44,357 nucleotides of DNA from Zemynaea arenosa (lineage in GTDB: Bacteria > Pseudomonadota > Gammaproteobacteria > Burkholderiales > Burkholderiaceae_D), in assembly GCF_004614185.1 (NCBI RefSeq), contig NZ_SPVF01000099.1:1-44357 (forward strand), in the 5' to 3' direction. Numbering within the stretch: position 1 is the stretch's first letter; the number at the start of each line of letters is the position of its first letter. The notes beneath the pieces are model-generated. The model searched no databases. It was not told the DNA's origin and saw only the letters and a program-made list of their open reading frames with translations. Made by a program: the position numbers and the translations under genes. Positions 15,961 to 24,123 of the stretch are shown here, one piece after another.

Positions 15961-16628
15961 TTGATACCTTCGGCCGAGCGGAAGGCCACCAGGTCCGCGA
16001 TCGACACCACCGGTAGCCGATGGCGCATCGCGTACTGGACCACCTGTTCGCCATGCGCCATCGTGCCATCGTCGTTCATCAATTCACACAGCACCGCCGC
16101 GGGCTTGAGCCCTGCGAGCCGCGCCAGGTCGACGGAGCCTTCGGTGTGGCCGCGCCGATCCAGCACGCCATTGGGCTGGGCGCGCAGCGGGAACACATGG
16201 CCGGGGCGCGCCAGGTCATCCGGCTTGGCATGGTCCGCGATGGCGGCACGGATCGTGGTCACGCGGTCGGCGGCCGAGACGCCGGTGGTGACGCCCTGCT
16301 TCGCTTCGATCGAGACGGTGAAGGCGGTGCCGTAGCGGCTCTCGTTGTGGGCCACCATCGGCGGCAGGTCGAGCGCGCGCAGCTTCTCATCGGTGAGGCA
16401 CAGGCACACGATGCCGCTGCAATCGCGGATCAGCATGGCCATCGACTCAGTGGTGATCTTCTCGGCGGCGACGATCAGGTCCGCTTCGTTCTCGCGGTCG
16501 ATGTCGTCCATGAGGATGACCGGGCGGCCTTCGCGCATCGCGGCAAGCGCCTGCTGCACGCGGACGACCGGGTCCTGTGGGACGTAGGTGGAAATTGAAG
16601 TGACTTCGGAAGGGACTTCGGTGAACAT
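15948..16628 (-). CDS. ribB: 3,4-dihydroxy-2-butanone 4-phosphate synthase
   Basis: A 226-residue enzyme that converts ribulose 5-phosphate to 3,4-dihydroxy-2-butanone 4-phosphate and formate for riboflavin synthesis. The acidic motif [12 protein letters not shown], the [13 protein letters not shown] block and RPGHVFPL...[11 protein letters not shown] are intact. No GTP cyclohydrolase II domain follows, so it is monofunctional. The start at 16628 has AGGAG 9 bases upstream. The frame stays open upstream to 16736 but would read into the end of the FMN riboswitch, so the shorter start is chosen. It lies about 100 bases downstream of the riboswitch that should shut it off when FMN is abundant. 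Confidence 0.95.
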   Translation of the reverse strand: MFTEVPSEVTSISTYVPQDPVVRVQQALAAMREGRPVILMDDIDRENEADLIVAAEKITTESMAMLIRDCSGIVCLCLTDEKLRALDLPPMVAHNESRYGTAFTVSIEAKQGVTTGVSAADRVTTIRAAIADHAKPDDLARPGHVFPLRAQPNGVLDRRGHTEGSVDLARLAGLKPAAVLCELMNDDGTMAHGEQVVQYAMRHRLPVVSIADLVAFRSAEGIKRAG

Positions 16629-16725
16629 TGAAACTCTCCTCGCTAGGAAGCATGGGCGATAAAGGGTTCCAGGGCGCGACAACACAATGCAGCGGCCCTC
16701 GCGGACCGCGCAAGACATCATCACA

Positions 16726-16886
16726 TCTTCTCTCATCCGGACTATGACCGTCGGCTCCGGCCTTGAACCGGATCTGCTGTCCCTGCGCGGGAACGCGCAG
16801 GCGCTCGCGGGCTCGGTCGCTCGTGGCGTGACGCATGCTCCACCGCGACCCTACCGCCGGTAGGGACTTCCACCCTGCCCTGAAGA
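16726..16886 (-). promoter_or_regulatory. FMN riboswitch (RFN element)
   Basis: Read leftward from 16886, the element shows the conserved blocks of the FMN aptamer: TCTTCAGGGCAGGGTG, ACCGGCGGTAGGG, AGCCCGCGAGCGC, AGATCCGGTTCAAGGCCGGA and GCCGACGGTCATAGTC. P1 pairs TCTTC (16886-16882) with GAAGA (16730-16726). It precedes ribB by about 100 bases, the standard position. Whether it acts on transcription or translation cannot be told; no T-tailed terminator was seen between it and ribB. Confidence 0.95.
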
Positions 16887-16989
16887 CGTATGCCGGCCAG
16901 GCGGCCAGCGACGCGCAGTGTAGCACCGCCGCGTGAACGCTGCTGGCGGTGGCATAATTCTCCGACATTTCAACCTCAGGGAGACTCGC

Positions 16990-17337
16990 ATGAACTATCA
17001 AGGCAGCTGTCATTGCGGCCGCGTGGCCATCGAAGTGGAAGGCGATCTGCAGCAGGTCATGTCCTGCAATTGTTCGATGTGCCAGCGCAAGGGCGCCCTG
17101 CACTGGTTCGTGCCGCGCTCCGCGCTCACGCTGAAGACACCAGAGGATGCGATGTCCACCTACACCTTCAACAAGCACGTGATCAAGCACCACTTCTGCC
17201 CCGCGTGCGGCATCCATGTGTACGGCGAGGGAACGGACCCCAAGGGCAACGCGATGGCCGCCGTGAACGCGCGTGCGCTGGAGAACGTGGACCTGGAGGC
17301 GCTCCAGGTGCAGAAGTACGACGGCCGCTCGAAGTAA
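16990..17337 (+). CDS. GFA family zinc protein (CENP-V/Gfa-like)
   Basis: A 115-residue protein with the Cys set of the Gfa/CENP-V family: CHCG near residues 7-10, CNCSMC near 26-31 and CPACG near 69-73, binding structural and catalytic zinc ions. Family members include glutathione-dependent formaldehyde-activating enzymes, but most are uncharacterised. The ATG at 16990 follows AGGGAG. An extended -10 element (TGGCATAAT) lies near 16950. It ends 15 bases before the LysR gene on the same strand. Confidence 0.88.
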   Translation: MNYQGSCHCGRVAIEVEGDLQQVMSCNCSMCQRKGALHWFVPRSALTLKTPEDAMSTYTFNKHVIKHHFCPACGIHVYGEGTDPKGNAMAAVNARALENVDLEALQVQKYDGRSK

Positions 17338-17352
17338 CCGCCCGCACGCCGC

Positions 17353-18624
17353 ATGCAGAACCTGCAGCAGTACCTGATCTTCGCCAGCGCGGCGCGGCTA
17401 CGCAGCTTTGCGCAGGCCGCACGCGAGCATGGGCTCACGCCGTCCACGGTCGCCAAGAGCATCCAGCGCCTGGAGGAACATCTCGGCGTGCGGCTATTCC
17501 ACCGCACCACACGGCAGGTGAGCCTGACGCCGGAAGGCGATGCGGTCCTGGAGAACTGCCAGCGCCTGCTGGCCGAATTCGAGAACCTGCAAACCTCCGC
17601 CGCCGGCGTGCGCGGTGAGCCCCATGGCCTGCTGCGCATCTCGGTCCCGATCACCTATGGCCGCCAGGTCATCCTCCCCGTTCTTGCGCAGCTGGTGCGG
17701 CGCCACCCGCAGATCCAGCTGGATGTCCAGTTCGACGATGGCTACTGCGACCTGGTACGTGGCGGTTTCGATGCCGCCATCCGCACCGGCGCCCTGAGCG
17801 ACTCCAGCCTGGTGGCGCGCCGCATCGGCAGCCAGCAGCTGATCCTGTGCGCCAGCCCGACCTATCTCGCTGGAGCAGGCACCCCGCGCCGCATCGCGGA
17901 CCTCGCCGCCCACCGCGCGATTGTCTTCCGCATGCCGACCAGTGGCCGCGACCGGCCATGGGTGCTCAAGGACGGCACCACCACCACGGAGCTGACACCC
18001 ACGTTCGCCGTGCGCTGCAACGACGGCGAAGCGATGGCCGCCGCCGCGCAGGAAGGCCTGGGCATCGCGCAGCTGCCGCACTACATGGTGGAGGCCGCGC
18101 TGAACGCCGGGCGGCTGGTGGAGCTCATGCCCTCCAAGCGCCCGCCCGCGATGAACATCTACGTCGTCTACCCCAGCGGGCGCCAGCTCTCGCCGCGCGT
18201 GCGCGCGCTGGTGGACGCGCTGGCCAGCGCTCAGCTGGACCAGGGGCAGATCGAGACGTTCGCCGTCCGGCAGATAGACTTCCACCGGCGTCATGCCGAA
18301 GATGCCGATGCTCTCCATTGGCTCATCGCCGGTGTTGAAGATCTGGTGCAGCGCATTGCGGTCGATGATCATGGTGCTGTCCGCGCCAAACGGCAGGACC
18401 TTGCCGTGGATATGCAGCTCGCCGCTGCCGCGCAGGCAGATGACGATTTCATCGCAGTCGTGCCGGTGCGGCGGCGTGGCACCGCCGGGCGCCACGCTCT
18501 GCTTCCAGACCGAGAATTGGGTAATGCCGTGCGCGCTGCCGGCCAGGGTGATGTGCTCGATGCCGGGCAAGGATGCGCGCGGCAGCTCACTGTGCTGAAG
18601 GATGGTCATGGCGATCTCCGTTGA
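17353..18624 (+). CDS. LysR family transcriptional regulator, C-terminus extended by a frame change
   Basis: The frame encodes 423 residues. Residues 1-296 are a complete LysR regulator: winged helix at 3-60 (FAQAAREHGLTPSTVAKSIQRLEEHLG) and a substrate-binding domain to about 290. The last 127 residues are simply the antisense of the cupin gene and look unlike LysR. If one G is removed from the run at 18243-18246, the frame ends at TAG 18275-18277, giving 307 residues, the normal length. The extension is therefore probably an indel effect, real or from sequencing. No clear ribosome binding site precedes ATG 17353. Confidence 0.85.
   Translation: MQNLQQYLIFASAARLRSFAQAAREHGLTPSTVAKSIQRLEEHLGVRLFHRTTRQVSLTPEGDAVLENCQRLLAEFENLQTSAAGVRGEPHGLLRISVPITYGRQVILPVLAQLVRRHPQIQLDVQFDDGYCDLVRGGFDAAIRTGALSDSSLVARRIGSQQLILCASPTYLAGAGTPRRIADLAAHRAIVFRMPTSGRDRPWVLKDGTTTTELTPTFAVRCNDGEAMAAAAQEGLGIAQLPHYMVEAALNAGRLVELMPSKRPPAMNIYVVYPSGRQLSPRVRALVDALASAQLDQGQIETFAVRQIDFHRRHAEDADALHWLIAGVEDLVQRIAVDDHGAVRAKRQDLAVDMQLAAAAQADDDFIAVVPVRRRGTAGRHALLPDRELGNAVRAAGQGDVLDAGQGCARQLTVLKDGHGDLR
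17494..18609 (-). CDS. Cupin domain protein, frame run-on past its normal stop
   Basis: The recognisable gene is 18231-18609. It starts at ATG 18609 with GGAG 7 bases upstream and carries the cupin motifs TPPHRHDCDEIVICLRGSG and a second box around LHQIFNTGDEP, ending in PVEVYLPDGERLDLP. Read as given, the frame then runs on antisense to the LysR gene until 17494 (371 residues). Removing one C (the same base as the G run 18243-18246 on the other strand) gives LPWSS and a stop at 18233-18231, for a 125-residue protein of usual length. Function is unknown beyond small-molecule or metal binding. Confidence 0.65.
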   Translation of the reverse strand: MTILQHSELPRASLPGIEHITLAGSAHGITQFSVWKQSVAPGGATPPHRHDCDEIVICLRGSGELHIHGKVLPFGADSTMIIDRNALHQIFNTGDEPMESIGIFGMTPVEVYLPDGERLDLPLVQLSAGQRVHQRAHARRELAPAGVDDVDVHRGRALGGHELHQPPGVQRGLHHVVRQLRDAQAFLRGGGHRFAVVAAHGERGCQLRGGGAVLEHPWPVAATGRHAEDNRAVGGEVRDAARGACSSEIGRAGAQDQLLAADAARHQAGVAQGAGADGGIETATYQVAVAIVELDIQLDLRVAPHQLRKNGEDDLAAIGDRDRDAQQAMGLTAHAGGGGLQVLEFGQQALAVLQDRIAFRRQAHLPCGAVE

Positions 18625-18744
18625 AAGAAGACCGCAGTCTATGCCGCTCCACTCATCCCGTGAACGGCATAAATTGGCACAACATTGATGAACTGAATTC
18701 CTCAATCGCCGGAGCTGCCGTCTGGCCCCGGCGTTCCTGCGCGT

Positions 18745-19416
18745 TCAGTCGAACTGCTTGCGGAATTCTTCGAACTGCGCGGTGAGTGCGGCGACCTGCG
18801 CGCGCAGCTCGGCCACTTCGGCTTCCAGCTGGCCGACGCGCGAGCCTTGCGGTGCCGAGGCAGTCGCCGCGCCACCGTAAGCCGCAGCCGATTCCTGCTG
18901 CGCCAGCGCGGCATCTCCGGCCAGCAGGTGGCCATAGCGCGGCTCCTTGGTGCCCGGCGCCAGCGCCAGGCGTGCCACCAGCGGCGGATACTTATCGATC
19001 AGGAACTGCAGCGCGGTTTCGACGTCCGGCACCGACTTGAACTCGTGCAGGCGCCCGGTGCGGGTGCGGATTTCGCCCGCCGTCTGCAGCCCGCGCAGCA
19101 TCAGCACCGTGAGCACGGCCAGCTTATCCTGCTCCAGGTTCCACTTGATGCGCATGCGGTGCTCGTACTTGGTCACACGCGCGCCGGCCTGCGTGGTGGC
19201 GTTGACCAGCTTGCGGGCGCTGAGGCGCTGTAGCACATCGGCCACCGTGTCCTCGGACAGCTGCATCACCGGGTCCCGCGAGGACAGCTGGTTGCAGCCA
19301 TTGGTCAGCGCATTGAGGGACAGCGGGTAGTTATCCGGCGTGAGGGCTTCCTTCTCGGCCAGCACGGCCAGCACGCGGATTTCAAACGGATCGAGAATAT
19401 TGTCGGTGTCAGTCAT
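18745..19416 (-). CDS. YceH family protein (DUF480)
   Basis: A 223-residue protein of the YceH/DUF480 family. It has two winged-helix-like halves: residues 8-95 include LAEKEALTPDNYPLSLNALT and the following NGCNQLSSRDPVM block, and residues 95-160 include LTVLMLRGLQTAGEIRTRTGRLH. The C-terminal part, from about residue 185, is a probable coiled coil (VGQLEAEVAELRAQVAALTAQFEEFRKQF). Function is not established. It lies 9 bases downstream of cysE on the same strand. Confidence 0.9.
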   Translation of the reverse strand: MTDTDNILDPFEIRVLAVLAEKEALTPDNYPLSLNALTNGCNQLSSRDPVMQLSEDTVADVLQRLSARKLVNATTQAGARVTKYEHRMRIKWNLEQDKLAVLTVLMLRGLQTAGEIRTRTGRLHEFKSVPDVETALQFLIDKYPPLVARLALAPGTKEPRYGHLLAGDAALAQQESAAAYGGAATASAPQGSRVGQLEAEVAELRAQVAALTAQFEEFRKQFD

Positions 19417-19425
19417 CGTTCTTAT

Positions 19426-20163
19426 TTATTCAACCATGCGATTGAGTTGCTCTTCATCGAGCTTGTCGCACTCCGGCACACTGGCGCAGCTGATCCCGTG
19501 CGCGCGCATGGTCTGCATCAGGCGCTCGATCTGCTCGTCCTGCCGGGCCGCGTGGGCGATGAGGTTCTGCAGCGCCTTGGACAAAGGATCGTCGCCATTC
19601 GGCGTCACGCCATACGCCGCGAACAGCTGCGCGGTTCGCGCCTGGTCGGACTTCTGCACGATGTGCGCCGGGTTGCCGACCGCCGTCGCCCCTGGCGGCA
19701 CAGGCTTGAGCAGCACCGCATTCGAGCCGACCTTGGCAAATTCGCCCACCGTGAACGCGCCCAGCACCTGCGCGCCCGCGCCGACGATCACGCCGCGCTC
19801 CAGCGTCGGATGGCGCTTGACGCCCGTGTGCAGCGACGTCCCGCCCAGCGTCACGCCCTGGTAGATGGTGCAGTCGTCCCCCACCACCGCCGTTTCACCG
19901 ATCACCACGCCGAAGCCATGGTCGATGAACACGCGCCGCCCGATCACGGCCCCAGGGTGGATCTCGATGCCCGTGACGATGCGCGCCAGATAGGAGATGA
20001 AGCGGCCCAGCCACTTCAATCCATTCCCCCAGCACCAGTGCGCCCAGCGGTGCATCATGATGGCCTGGAAGCCGGGATAACAGGTGAGCACCTCCCAGCC
20101 GTTACGGGCGGCGGGGTCGCGTTCGATGATGCTCCTGATATCTTCGCGGAGTCGGGAAAACAT
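19426..20163 (-). CDS. cysE: Serine O-acetyltransferase
   Basis: A 245-residue enzyme that acetylates L-serine with acetyl-CoA, the first step of cysteine synthesis. Left-handed beta-helix hexapeptide repeats run from about residue 68 to 160 (IHPGAVIGRRVFIDHGFGVV, IGETAVVGDDCTIYQGVTLG, VKRHPTLERGVIVGAGAQVLG). The His of DHGFG and the His of KRHPTLE fit the active site. It is the short N-terminal form, followed by a helical tail of about 60 residues. It belongs to a leftward series rnr-rlmB-cysE-yceH. Confidence 0.95.
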   Translation of the reverse strand: MFSRLREDIRSIIERDPAARNGWEVLTCYPGFQAIMMHRWAHWCWGNGLKWLGRFISYLARIVTGIEIHPGAVIGRRVFIDHGFGVVIGETAVVGDDCTIYQGVTLGGTSLHTGVKRHPTLERGVIVGAGAQVLGAFTVGEFAKVGSNAVLLKPVPPGATAVGNPAHIVQKSDQARTAQLFAAYGVTPNGDDPLSKALQNLIAHAARQDEQIERLMQTMRAHGISCASVPECDKLDEEQLNRMVE

Positions 20164-20257
20164 GATGAGTGGCGATGTGCGCTATGAGTGACAGGGACAT
20201 TCATGGTAGCGCATTCGCCAGCGCTGTGCTTGCGGCGCTGCCCGCCCGCCCGGGGGC

Positions 20258-21001
20258 TCAGCCTTCCTTGGCCAGCCGCTGGCGGCGCGCCTCGTACAGG
20301 CACACGCCGGAAGCCACCGACACGTTCAGGCTCTCGACCGAGCCGAACATCGGAATACTGACCAGCACATCGCAGGTCTCGCGCGTCAGGCGGCGCATGC
20401 CCTCGCCTTCCGAACCCATGACCAGTGCCGTGGGCCCCGTGAAATCGCCCTGGTACAGGGTCTTGTCGGCGTCGTCGGAGGTCCCGATCAGCCAGATGCC
20501 GCGGTCCTTCAGGTCGCGCATGGTGCGCGCGAGGTTGGTGACGGTGATGTACGGGACGGTTTCTGCCGCGCCGCTGGCCACCTTGGCCGCGGTGGCGTTC
20601 AGGCCCACCGCACGGTCCTTCGGCACAATCACTGCGTGCGCACCGACGCCGTCGGCCACGCGCAGGCAGGCGCCCAGGTTGTGCGGATCGGTGATGCCGT
20701 CCAGGATCAGCAGCAGCGGCGGACCGTCCACGGCATCCAGCAGCTCGTCCAGGTTGCGCGCCAGCGCGATCTGCTGGGCGAAGGCGATCACCCCCTGGTG
20801 GCGGCGGGTGCCGACGATCCGATCCAGGCGCTCGGATTCCACCGGCATTACGCGCACATTGTGCGACTTGGCATGGGCGATGAGGTCCTGCATGCGGCGG
20901 TCATTGCGGGCCGCGTCGACAAAGATCTCTTCCACCGACGAAGCTTCGTGGCGCAGGCGCGAGGTCACGGCGTGGAAGCCGAAAATCATTTTGTTCTTCA
21001 T
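20258..21001 (-). CDS. rlmB: 23S rRNA (guanosine-2251-2'-O)-methyltransferase
   Basis: A 247-residue SpoU-class methyltransferase. An N-terminal ribosome-binding-like domain covers residues 1-75 ([20 protein letters not shown]), and the knotted SPOUT domain carries [32 protein letters not shown] and [18 protein letters not shown], the three SAM-binding and dimer motifs. It modifies the peptidyl-transferase loop of 23S rRNA. It follows rnr by 107 bases, a common gene pair. Confidence 0.95.
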   Translation of the reverse strand: MKNKMIFGFHAVTSRLRHEASSVEEIFVDAARNDRRMQDLIAHAKSHNVRVMPVESERLDRIVGTRRHQGVIAFAQQIALARNLDELLDAVDGPPLLLILDGITDPHNLGACLRVADGVGAHAVIVPKDRAVGLNATAAKVASGAAETVPYITVTNLARTMRDLKDRGIWLIGTSDDADKTLYQGDFTGPTALVMGSEGEGMRRLTRETCDVLVSIPMFGSVESLNVSVASGVCLYEARRQRLAKEG

Positions 21002-21061
21002 GTGCTGCTGCTTTTCCCTGGTTCTGGTTCCATGGCGGCGCGCTCGTGGGCGGCCGCCTTT

Positions 21062-21096
21062 TTAAAATTCTGGCGGCCCTCCGGTTGGCGGCCGCC
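21062..21096 (-). terminator. Possible attenuator between rnr and rlmB
   Basis: Read leftward, GGCGGCC (21096-21090) can pair with GGCCGCC (21078-21072), followed by AGAATTTTAAAAA. The tract after the stem is short and mixed, so this would be a weak terminator that lets some transcription continue into rlmB. Confidence 0.3.
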
Positions 21097-21108
21097 TGCG
21101 CAAATCGC

Positions 21109-23595
21109 TTAACGCTTCTTGCGGCTGGTCTTCGCGCTGGTCTTCTTGCCCGCGCGCGCTGCGGCCTTCTTGGCTGCGGTGCCGCCCTTGCTGCGGCGCG
21201 GCTTGTATTCGACTTCCTCGACTTCGTAGCGCGACGTGGTGGTGGTGCGCGAACGCTTGCCTTCCACTGCCGGAGCGGCAGCGGCACCGTTGCCGCCATT
21301 CGCACCGTTCGCGCCCTTGGCGGACTTGCCCCGGCCGCCCGCGCGCGGCGGCGCCATCGGCTGGCTGTCCGCACCCGCGAGCACCAGGTCGATCTTGCGC
21401 GCCTCGAGGTCCACGCGGCTCACCTGCACGGCCACGCGGTCGGTCAGCTGGTAACGCTTGCCGGTGCGTTCGCCGCGCAGCTCATGGCGCGCTTCGTCGT
21501 ACTGGAAGTAGTCGGCGCCCAGCTCCGTGATGTGCACCAGGCCTTCGACAAACAGCTGGTCAAGCTGCACGAACAGGCCGAAGTTGGTCACGCCCGCGAC
21601 GGTGCCGGTGAACTCCTCGCCCAGCTTGTCCTTGATGAACCAGCACTTGAGCCACGCCTCCACGTCGCGCGAGGCCTCGTCCGCGCGGCGCTCGTTGGCC
21701 GAGCAGTGCACGCCCAGCGCGTCCCAGATGGTCAGGTCCTTCTCGTCCTTCTCCTTGCCCTCGGAGCGGTTAACCGCCGCCTGGCGCCGCTGGGCATTGG
21801 AGATCGTGGTGTTCAGCGCCGCCATGTTGATGCCGGTCGGCTCATAGCGCTTGCCGAGCAGGATCGCCTTGATGGCGCGGTGGGTCAGCAGGTCCGGATA
21901 GCGGCGGATCGGGCTCGTGAAGTGCGCGTACGCCTCATACGCCAGGCCAAAGTGGCCGATGTTGTCCGGGCTGTAGACCGCCTGCTGCATCGAGCGCAGG
22001 AGCATGGTCTGCAGCAGCGACGCGTCCGGCCGGTCCTTCACCTTCTTCATCAGCTCCGCGTAGTCCGAGGCGCTCGGCGAATCCGCGCCGCCCAGCGACA
22101 GGCCGACGGTCTTCAGGAAGTTGCGCACCTGGGTGAGCTTTTCCTTGGTCGGCCCCGCGTGGATGCGGTAGGTGCCCGGGTGCTTGTGGCGGATCAACAG
22201 GTCCGCCGCGCAGGTATTCGCGGCGAGCATGCACTCCTCGATCAGGCGGTGCGCGTCGTTGCGGGTGCGCGGCAGGATCTTCTCGATCTTGCCCAGCGAA
22301 TTGCAGACGATGTAAGTCTCGGTGGTCTCGAAGTCGATGGCCCCGCGTTCGTGGCGCGCCTTGAGCAGCGCCTGGAACACGTCGTAGAGATTGAGCAGGT
22401 GCGGCACCAGCCACTGGCGGCGCATCGCCTCCGGGCCCTTGGTGTTGCCGAGGACCGCCGCGACTTCGGTATAGGTCAGGCGCGCCGCCGAATGAATCAC
22501 GGCCGGGTAGAACTGGTAGGCCTTGACCTCGCCCTTGGCCGTGATCACGGCGTCGCACACCAGCGTGAGGCGGTCGACATTCGGATTCAGCGAACAGAGG
22601 CCGTTGGACAGCTTCTCCGGCAGCATCGGGATCACGCGGCGCGGGAAGTACACCGAGGTGCTGCGCTCCAGCGCATCCTCGTCCAACGCGTCGTTCGGCT
22701 TGACGTAGTGGCTGACGTCCGCGATCGCGACGATCAGGCGGTAGCCATTGGTGCGGCCGATCTTCACCGGTTCGCAGTACACCGCGTCGTCGAAGTCGCG
22801 CGCGTCTTCGCCGTCGATGGTCACCAGCGGTACATCGCGCAGGTCCACGCGGTCCTTCAGGTCCGCGGCGCGCACCTCGTTCGGCAGCTTGTTGGCCTGC
22901 TTGAGGGCCGCGGCCGAAAACACGTGCGGCACGCCAAACTTGCGCACCGCGATTTCGATTTCCATGCCCGGGTCATCGAGCTCGCCCAGCACTTCCACGA
23001 TGCGGCCGGAGGGCTGCGTGAAGCGGGCCGGCTGCTCGATCAGCTCCACGCTGACCACCTGCCCGGCCTTGGCCTTGCCCGGCGAGCCGGCGACCAGGAT
23101 GTCCTTGCCGATGCGTTTGTCTTCCGGCACCACCAGCCATACGCCGTTCTCGTTCAGCAGGCGGCCGATGATATGGCTGTTCCCGCGTTCGACCACTTCC
23201 ACGATGGTGCCTTCGGGACGGCCGCGGCGGTCCACGCCGGTGACCTTGGCCATCACGCGGTCGCCATGCATGACCTTCGCCATTTCACGGTCGCTGAGGA
23301 ACAGGTCTTCCTGCGTGGGGTCGTCGGGGATCAGGAAGCCGTAGCCGTCGCGGTGGGCGTTGATCTTCCCGGAGATGAAGCCGGTGTGCTCGATCAGCAC
23401 GAAGTTGCCGGCGCGGTCCATGCGGACCTGGCCATCGCGCTCCATGGCGGCGAGGCGGCGCGTGAGCACGTCGTACGCGGCGGGCTTCACGCGCAGGGCC
23501 TTGGCGATGGACGGGATGTCGAGCGGTTCGCCGGCGTTGCGGAACAGGCCGAGAATCTCTTCGCGGCTCGGAATGGTATGTGTAGGTTGGTTCAA
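21109..23595 (-). CDS. rnr: Ribonuclease R
   Basis: A 3'-5' exoribonuclease of 828 residues that degrades structured RNA. Domains in order: an N-terminal winged helix (PSREEILGLFRNAGEPLDIPSIAKAL), cold-shock domains (about 85-235), the RNB catalytic domain (about 260-600, with DIDGEDARDFDDAVYCE holding the metal-binding Asp residues and FTSPIRRYPDLLTHR), an S1 domain (about 650-735, GTVAGVTNFGLFVQLDQLFV) and a Lys/Arg-rich tail from 755. No ATG lies in frame upstream of PSREEIL, so TTG at 23595 is taken as start. Confidence 0.95.
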   Translation of the reverse strand: MNQPTHTIPSREEILGLFRNAGEPLDIPSIAKALRVKPAAYDVLTRRLAAMERDGQVRMDRAGNFVLIEHTGFISGKINAHRDGYGFLIPDDPTQEDLFLSDREMAKVMHGDRVMAKVTGVDRRGRPEGTIVEVVERGNSHIIGRLLNENGVWLVVPEDKRIGKDILVAGSPGKAKAGQVVSVELIEQPARFTQPSGRIVEVLGELDDPGMEIEIAVRKFGVPHVFSAAALKQANKLPNEVRAADLKDRVDLRDVPLVTIDGEDARDFDDAVYCEPVKIGRTNGYRLIVAIADVSHYVKPNDALDEDALERSTSVYFPRRVIPMLPEKLSNGLCSLNPNVDRLTLVCDAVITAKGEVKAYQFYPAVIHSAARLTYTEVAAVLGNTKGPEAMRRQWLVPHLLNLYDVFQALLKARHERGAIDFETTETYIVCNSLGKIEKILPRTRNDAHRLIEECMLAANTCAADLLIRHKHPGTYRIHAGPTKEKLTQVRNFLKTVGLSLGGADSPSASDYAELMKKVKDRPDASLLQTMLLRSMQQAVYSPDNIGHFGLAYEAYAHFTSPIRRYPDLLTHRAIKAILLGKRYEPTGINMAALNTTISNAQRRQAAVNRSEGKEKDEKDLTIWDALGVHCSANERRADEASRDVEAWLKCWFIKDKLGEEFTGTVAGVTNFGLFVQLDQLFVEGLVHITELGADYFQYDEARHELRGERTGKRYQLTDRVAVQVSRVDLEARKIDLVLAGADSQPMAPPRAGGRGKSAKGANGANGGNGAAAAPAVEGKRSRTTTTSRYEVEEVEYKPRRSKGGTAAKKAAARAGKKTSAKTSRKKR

Positions 23596-23695
23596 GTCGA
23601 TCTTTATTCTTGTCGTATGAGGCGGGATTAAGTGTAACGGAGAGCTTGCGAAACACCTAACGTGCGCGCTTCCGTGTGCAGGCGCGGAGGAGGCT

Positions 23696-23723
23696 TTGAC
23701 AATCGCAAATTCTCCGCTATAAT
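23696..23723 (+). promoter_or_regulatory. Strong sigma-70 promoter of the tRNA-Leu operon
   Basis: A perfect TTGACA at 23696-23701 and a perfect TATAAT at 23718-23723 are separated by 16 bases. Transcription should start near 23730, about 110 bases before the first tRNA, which leaves a leader containing the hairpin at 23731-23760. Confidence 0.85.
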
Positions 23724-23730
23724 CTTGGTC

Positions 23731-23760
23731 TTTCGCGAAACGGAAAATCGTTGAGCGAAA
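23731..23760 (+). other. Hairpin at the 5' end of the tRNA leader
   Basis: TTTCGC pairs with GCGAAA and AACG with CGTT around the loop GAAAAT, with facing GA/GA bases between the two helices (tandem G-A mismatch). It sits at the predicted transcription start. A role in transcript stability or processing is an inference. Confidence 0.5.
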
Positions 23761-23839
23761 TCAGTCAAGCAGCGCGTTGAGAGAAACGGAAGTTAATCTG
23801 GCGCAAAACTGCAAAGACGGTTATTATAGCAGACGCAGT

Positions 23840-23924
23840 GCCCACGTGGCGGAATTGGTAGACGCGCATGGTTCAGGTCCATGTGCCGCGAGGTGTGGGG
23901 GTTCGAGTCCCTCCGTGGGCACCA
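23840..23924 (+). tRNA. tRNA-Leu (CAG), first copy
   Basis: An 85-nucleotide tRNA gene with encoded CCA. The acceptor stem GCCCACG pairs with CGTGGGC; the D arm contains GGAATTGGTAGAC; the anticodon stem CATGG/CCATG encloses TTCAGGT, giving anticodon CAG for CUG codons. A long variable arm (GCCGCGAGGTGT) and the T loop TTCGAGT fit tRNA-Leu. It is identical to the copy at 23991. Confidence 0.98.
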
Positions 23925-23990
23925 AAATCTACCGTAGTATCCAGCAGCACCCGCAGTAAGAAATAGCAGTCAGCAGTAACGCAGTACATT

Positions 23991-24075
23991 GCCCACGTGG
24001 CGGAATTGGTAGACGCGCATGGTTCAGGTCCATGTGCCGCGAGGTGTGGGGGTTCGAGTCCCTCCGTGGGCACCA
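23991..24075 (+). tRNA. tRNA-Leu (CAG), second copy
   Basis: Identical in all 85 bases to the copy at 23840, with CCA encoded. The 66-base spacer between the two genes and the bases after this copy start alike (ACCAAAAT..CCGTAG), showing that the repeat unit includes downstream sequence. It is followed directly by a T-tailed terminator at 24087. Confidence 0.98.
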
Positions 24076-24086
24076 AAAATTCCGTA

Positions 24087-24119
24087 GAATAGCCAGCTTT
24101 GCTGGCTATTCTCATTTTT
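24087..24119 (+). terminator. Intrinsic terminator after the second tRNA-Leu
   Basis: An 11-base perfect stem, GAATAGCCAGC (24087-24097) with GCTGGCTATTC (24101-24111), has loop TTT and is followed by TCATTTTT. A related terminator follows the third unit at 24245. Confidence 0.85.
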
Positions 24120-24123
24120 AACT

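Noticed and set aside
16629-16736. N-terminal extension of ribB
   Set aside because: It would put coding sequence up to the end of the FMN riboswitch, while a good ribosome binding site precedes ATG 16628.
21046-23631. 861-codon open frame on the + strand
   Set aside because: It is the antisense shadow of rnr. It has no recognisable domain, and its His/Arg/Gln-rich composition is typical of such shadows.
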